A DNA stretch of 64,000 nucleotides, taken from the NCBI RefSeq assembly GCF_001182785.1, contig NZ_CP012099.1, positions 4,090,501-4,154,500 of the forward strand, written 5' to 3'. Position numbers and translations under genes: made by a program. Source of the stretch: Bacillus thuringiensis. GTDB taxonomy: Bacteria; Bacillota; Bacilli; Bacillales; Bacillaceae_G. Positions 62,436 through 64,000 of this stretch are shown in pieces; position 1 is the stretch's first letter, and each line of letters opens with the position of its first letter. The notes beneath the pieces were generated by a model that worked only from the letters and a program-made list of their open reading frames with translations, did no database searches and was not told where the DNA came from.

Positions 62436-63452
62436 TTACTTTTTAAGTCCATCAGTAAATTGTCTCGTAAATAACTGTAACAAACTAATTACACGAGAAT
62501 ATTGCATTCTCGTAGGACCTAAAATAGCAATTGTTCCAAGTTGCTCTTCGCCGATCGAATATGTTGCAGAAATTAAACTGCAATCCTCCATAGCCGTCGA
62601 AGTGTTTTCCCTACCAATTTTCACTTGAATCCCGACTTGTTTATGACGCAAAATGTCATAAAATTCGGCTTCATTATCAATCATGGTAAGCAAAGATCTA
62701 ACCTTTTGAATGTCATGGAACTCTGGCTGCGAAAGCATATTTGCTTTTCCTCCAAAGTATATCTTTTCCGATAACGGAACTTGAAATGTACCATCTAACA
62801 TTTTTATTGCACTATCGTAATTATGAACATACCCACGTAAAACTGTAACAATTTCCTTAAAGATTTTATTATGAAGTTCTTCCATCGGTACGCCAGATAG
62901 CTTTTCATTTAAAATATTAACCATTTTTTCTAAATCTGATAAATCAACAGATTCCGGAACGGTAATCGTTTTACTTTGTACATGCCCTGTATCAGTTACA
63001 ATAATAGCGACTGCAGTTTGACGATCAAGCGGCACAATTTGTACATTTTTAAGTTTATTTGTACTTAACTTCGGTCCAAGGACAATGGCCGTATAATTCG
63101 TAAGTTCTGATAAAATTTGAGCAGATTGCTGTGCAATTTTTTCCGCTTCAAAAATTCTTTCAGCAAATAAATCTTTAATTTGTACAATTTCAGCGTTCGG
63201 TAAGTTTTGCGGCGCTAAAAGATGGTCTACATAAAATCGGTAGCCTTTCTCAGAAGGAACACGTCCAGAAGAACTGTGTGTTTTTTCAATAAAACCTAAT
63301 TCTTCTAAGTCCGCCATTTCATTTCGAATAGTAGCTGAACTAAATGTAATTTGATCTTTTTTAGCCAACGTTCTAGACCCAACAGGCTGCGCTGATCCAA
63401 TAAAGTCATCAATAATTGTTTGTAAAATTAAGAGCTGACGTTCCGTAAGCAT
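62436..63452 (-). CDS. hrcA: Heat-inducible transcription repressor HrcA
   Basis: 338 residues. N-terminal winged helix with SARTIRNEM-type [38 protein letters not shown], then GAF-like and insert domains. Represses its own operon through CIRCE. AGAGGTGATGATG before the ATG at 63452. Confidence 0.96.
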   Translation of the reverse strand: MLTERQLLILQTIIDDFIGSAQPVGSRTLAKKDQITFSSATIRNEMADLEELGFIEKTHSSSGRVPSEKGYRFYVDHLLAPQNLPNAEIVQIKDLFAERIFEAEKIAQQSAQILSELTNYTAIVLGPKLSTNKLKNVQIVPLDRQTAVAIIVTDTGHVQSKTITVPESVDLSDLEKMVNILNEKLSGVPMEELHNKIFKEIVTVLRGYVHNYDSAIKMLDGTFQVPLSEKIYFGGKANMLSQPEFHDIQKVRSLLTMIDNEAEFYDILRHKQVGIQVKIGRENTSTAMEDCSLISATYSIGEEQLGTIAILGPTRMQYSRVISLLQLFTRQFTDGLKK

Positions 63453-63468
63453 CTCATCATCACCTCTG

Positions 63469-63495
63469 TTAGCACTCTTTGTCTTCGAGTGCTAA
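63469..63495 (-). promoter_or_regulatory. CIRCE operator
   Basis: Perfect TTAGCACTC-N9-GAGTGCTAA, the HrcA-binding element. It starts 17 bases before the hrcA ATG, so it would also form a hairpin in the 5' end of the mRNA. Confidence 0.97.
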
Positions 63496-63500
63496 ATCTA

Positions 63501-63528
63501 TTAATAACTTACCAAAATTGACATTCAA
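63501..63528 (-). promoter_or_regulatory. Candidate promoter of the hrcA operon
   Basis: Minus strand TTGAAT (63523-63528), 16-base spacer, TATTAA (63501-63506), immediately upstream of CIRCE. A palindrome TTGACA-N6-TGTCAA (63518-63535) overlaps the -35, so the exact hexamer is uncertain. Confidence 0.55.
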
Positions 63529-63585
63529 TTGTCAACGGAAACGTCACGAAATAATGAAACTTTTTCACGCCCATGGAACATTTAA

Positions 63586-64000
63586 TTAGTCAATCAAAAA
63601 TGATTGGAATACTTCATTCCCTAATAATTTTCCTTTTCGCGTTAAACGCACATGTCCATTTTCCTCTTCAAGTAATCCCTGTTCTTGATTGCTTTGTAAC
63701 TGCTTCGCGAAAACTTGATCCATCTCCACATTAAATTTATTGCGGAATGCCGTTTTAGAAACACCTTTCGTTTTTCGAAGTCCTAAGAACAGTTCTTCTT
63801 CCATTCTTTCTTTCTCCGTCACCTTATGAACATCTAAATACGGAAATCCTGTTTCATCAATTTTATTAAAATATTGCTTCAGCGGACCTACATTTTGAAT
63901 ACGTTCCCCATTCACATAACTATGAGCTCCAGCTCCAAAGCCATAATACTCTTCATTATTCCAGTATGTGAGATTATGTTTACTTTTATTGTCACCTTTT
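63586..64000 (-). CDS. hemW: Heme chaperone HemW / coproporphyrinogen oxidase-like (N-terminus beyond window)
   Basis: C-terminal 137 codons only; the frame is open to the window edge. Visible motifs LTYWNNEEYYGFGAGAHSY and RLTRKGKLLGNEVFQSFL are typical of the radical-SAM HemW family; the CxxxCxxC cluster would be in the missing part. HemW genes commonly lie upstream of hrcA in bacilli. Confidence 0.9.
   Translation of the reverse strand, partial: KGDNKSKHNLTYWNNEEYYGFGAGAHSYVNGERIQNVGPLKQYFNKIDETGFPYLDVHKVTEKERMEEELFLGLRKTKGVSKTAFRNKFNVEMDQVFAKQLQSNQEQGLLEEENGHVRLTRKGKLLGNEVFQSFLID

Overview
This window comes from a low-GC Firmicute chromosome, most likely the Bacillus cereus group. The gene order from prmA through dnaK, sigA, cshB, ispG, sodA, pst and glcK follows the Bacillus subtilis yqe-yqf-yqg region closely. 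A vrrA-type QYQQ repeat gene sits beside ispH, and there are short structured repeats of the kind known from B. cereus genomes. Almost everything is conserved housekeeping DNA on the minus strand; I see no prophage, insertion sequence, CRISPR array or rRNA.

Layout. 1-8.0 kb is a methionine block: metH (cut by the window edge) and yitJ on the minus strand and metI-metC on the plus strand, each pair behind its own SAM-I riboswitch, back to back. 8.1-16.2 kb holds a cysteine hydrolase, an ArsR regulator, a MidA-type methyltransferase, yqgX, yqgW, glcK, yqgQ, a 5-formyl-THF cyclo-ligase, rpmG and a large nucleotidyltransferase whose phosphomannomutase-like tail looks catalytically dead. 16.5-21.1 kb is the phosphate operon pstSCAB-phoU behind a Pho box, with two copies of a structured repeat around pstSCAB. 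21.5-27.5 kb has pbpA, an MFS transporter, sodA, tRNA-Ile(CAT), yqgB and yqfZ. 27.7-36.7 kb has ispG, the znuC-znuB-zur zinc operon, a YitT protein, yqfT, nfo, cshB, vrrA and ispH. 36.8-44.8 kb has yqfO, trmK, cccA, sigA, dnaG, a decayed gene, ppsR and ccpN. 44.9-53.2 kb has recO, yqzL, era, cdd, dgkA, ybeY, pgpH, phoH, yqfD and yqfC. 53.2-54.3 kb is a small accessory patch: a structured repeat plus a frameshifted DUF4253 gene. 54.4-64 kb has yqeY, rpsU, mtaB, rsmE, prmA, the dnaJ-dnaK-grpE-hrcA heat-shock operon with a perfect CIRCE operator, and the end of hemW.

How it works together. The methionine genes make homocysteine (MetI/MetC) and methylate it (MetH, YitJ), with SAM feedback by riboswitch. 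PstSCAB/PhoU import phosphate under a PhoP-type box. ZnuCB/Zur import and sense zinc. HrcA represses the chaperone operon through CIRCE. SigA and DnaG form the macromolecular-synthesis operon, apparently with an extra sigma-H-type promoter.

I did not find a convincing new multi-gene system. The most noteworthy items are two broken genes (42583-43126 and 53638-54263), the structured repeats, the degenerate mutase domain, the ccpN start-codon problem and a hairpin with Zur-like half-sites inside znuC.
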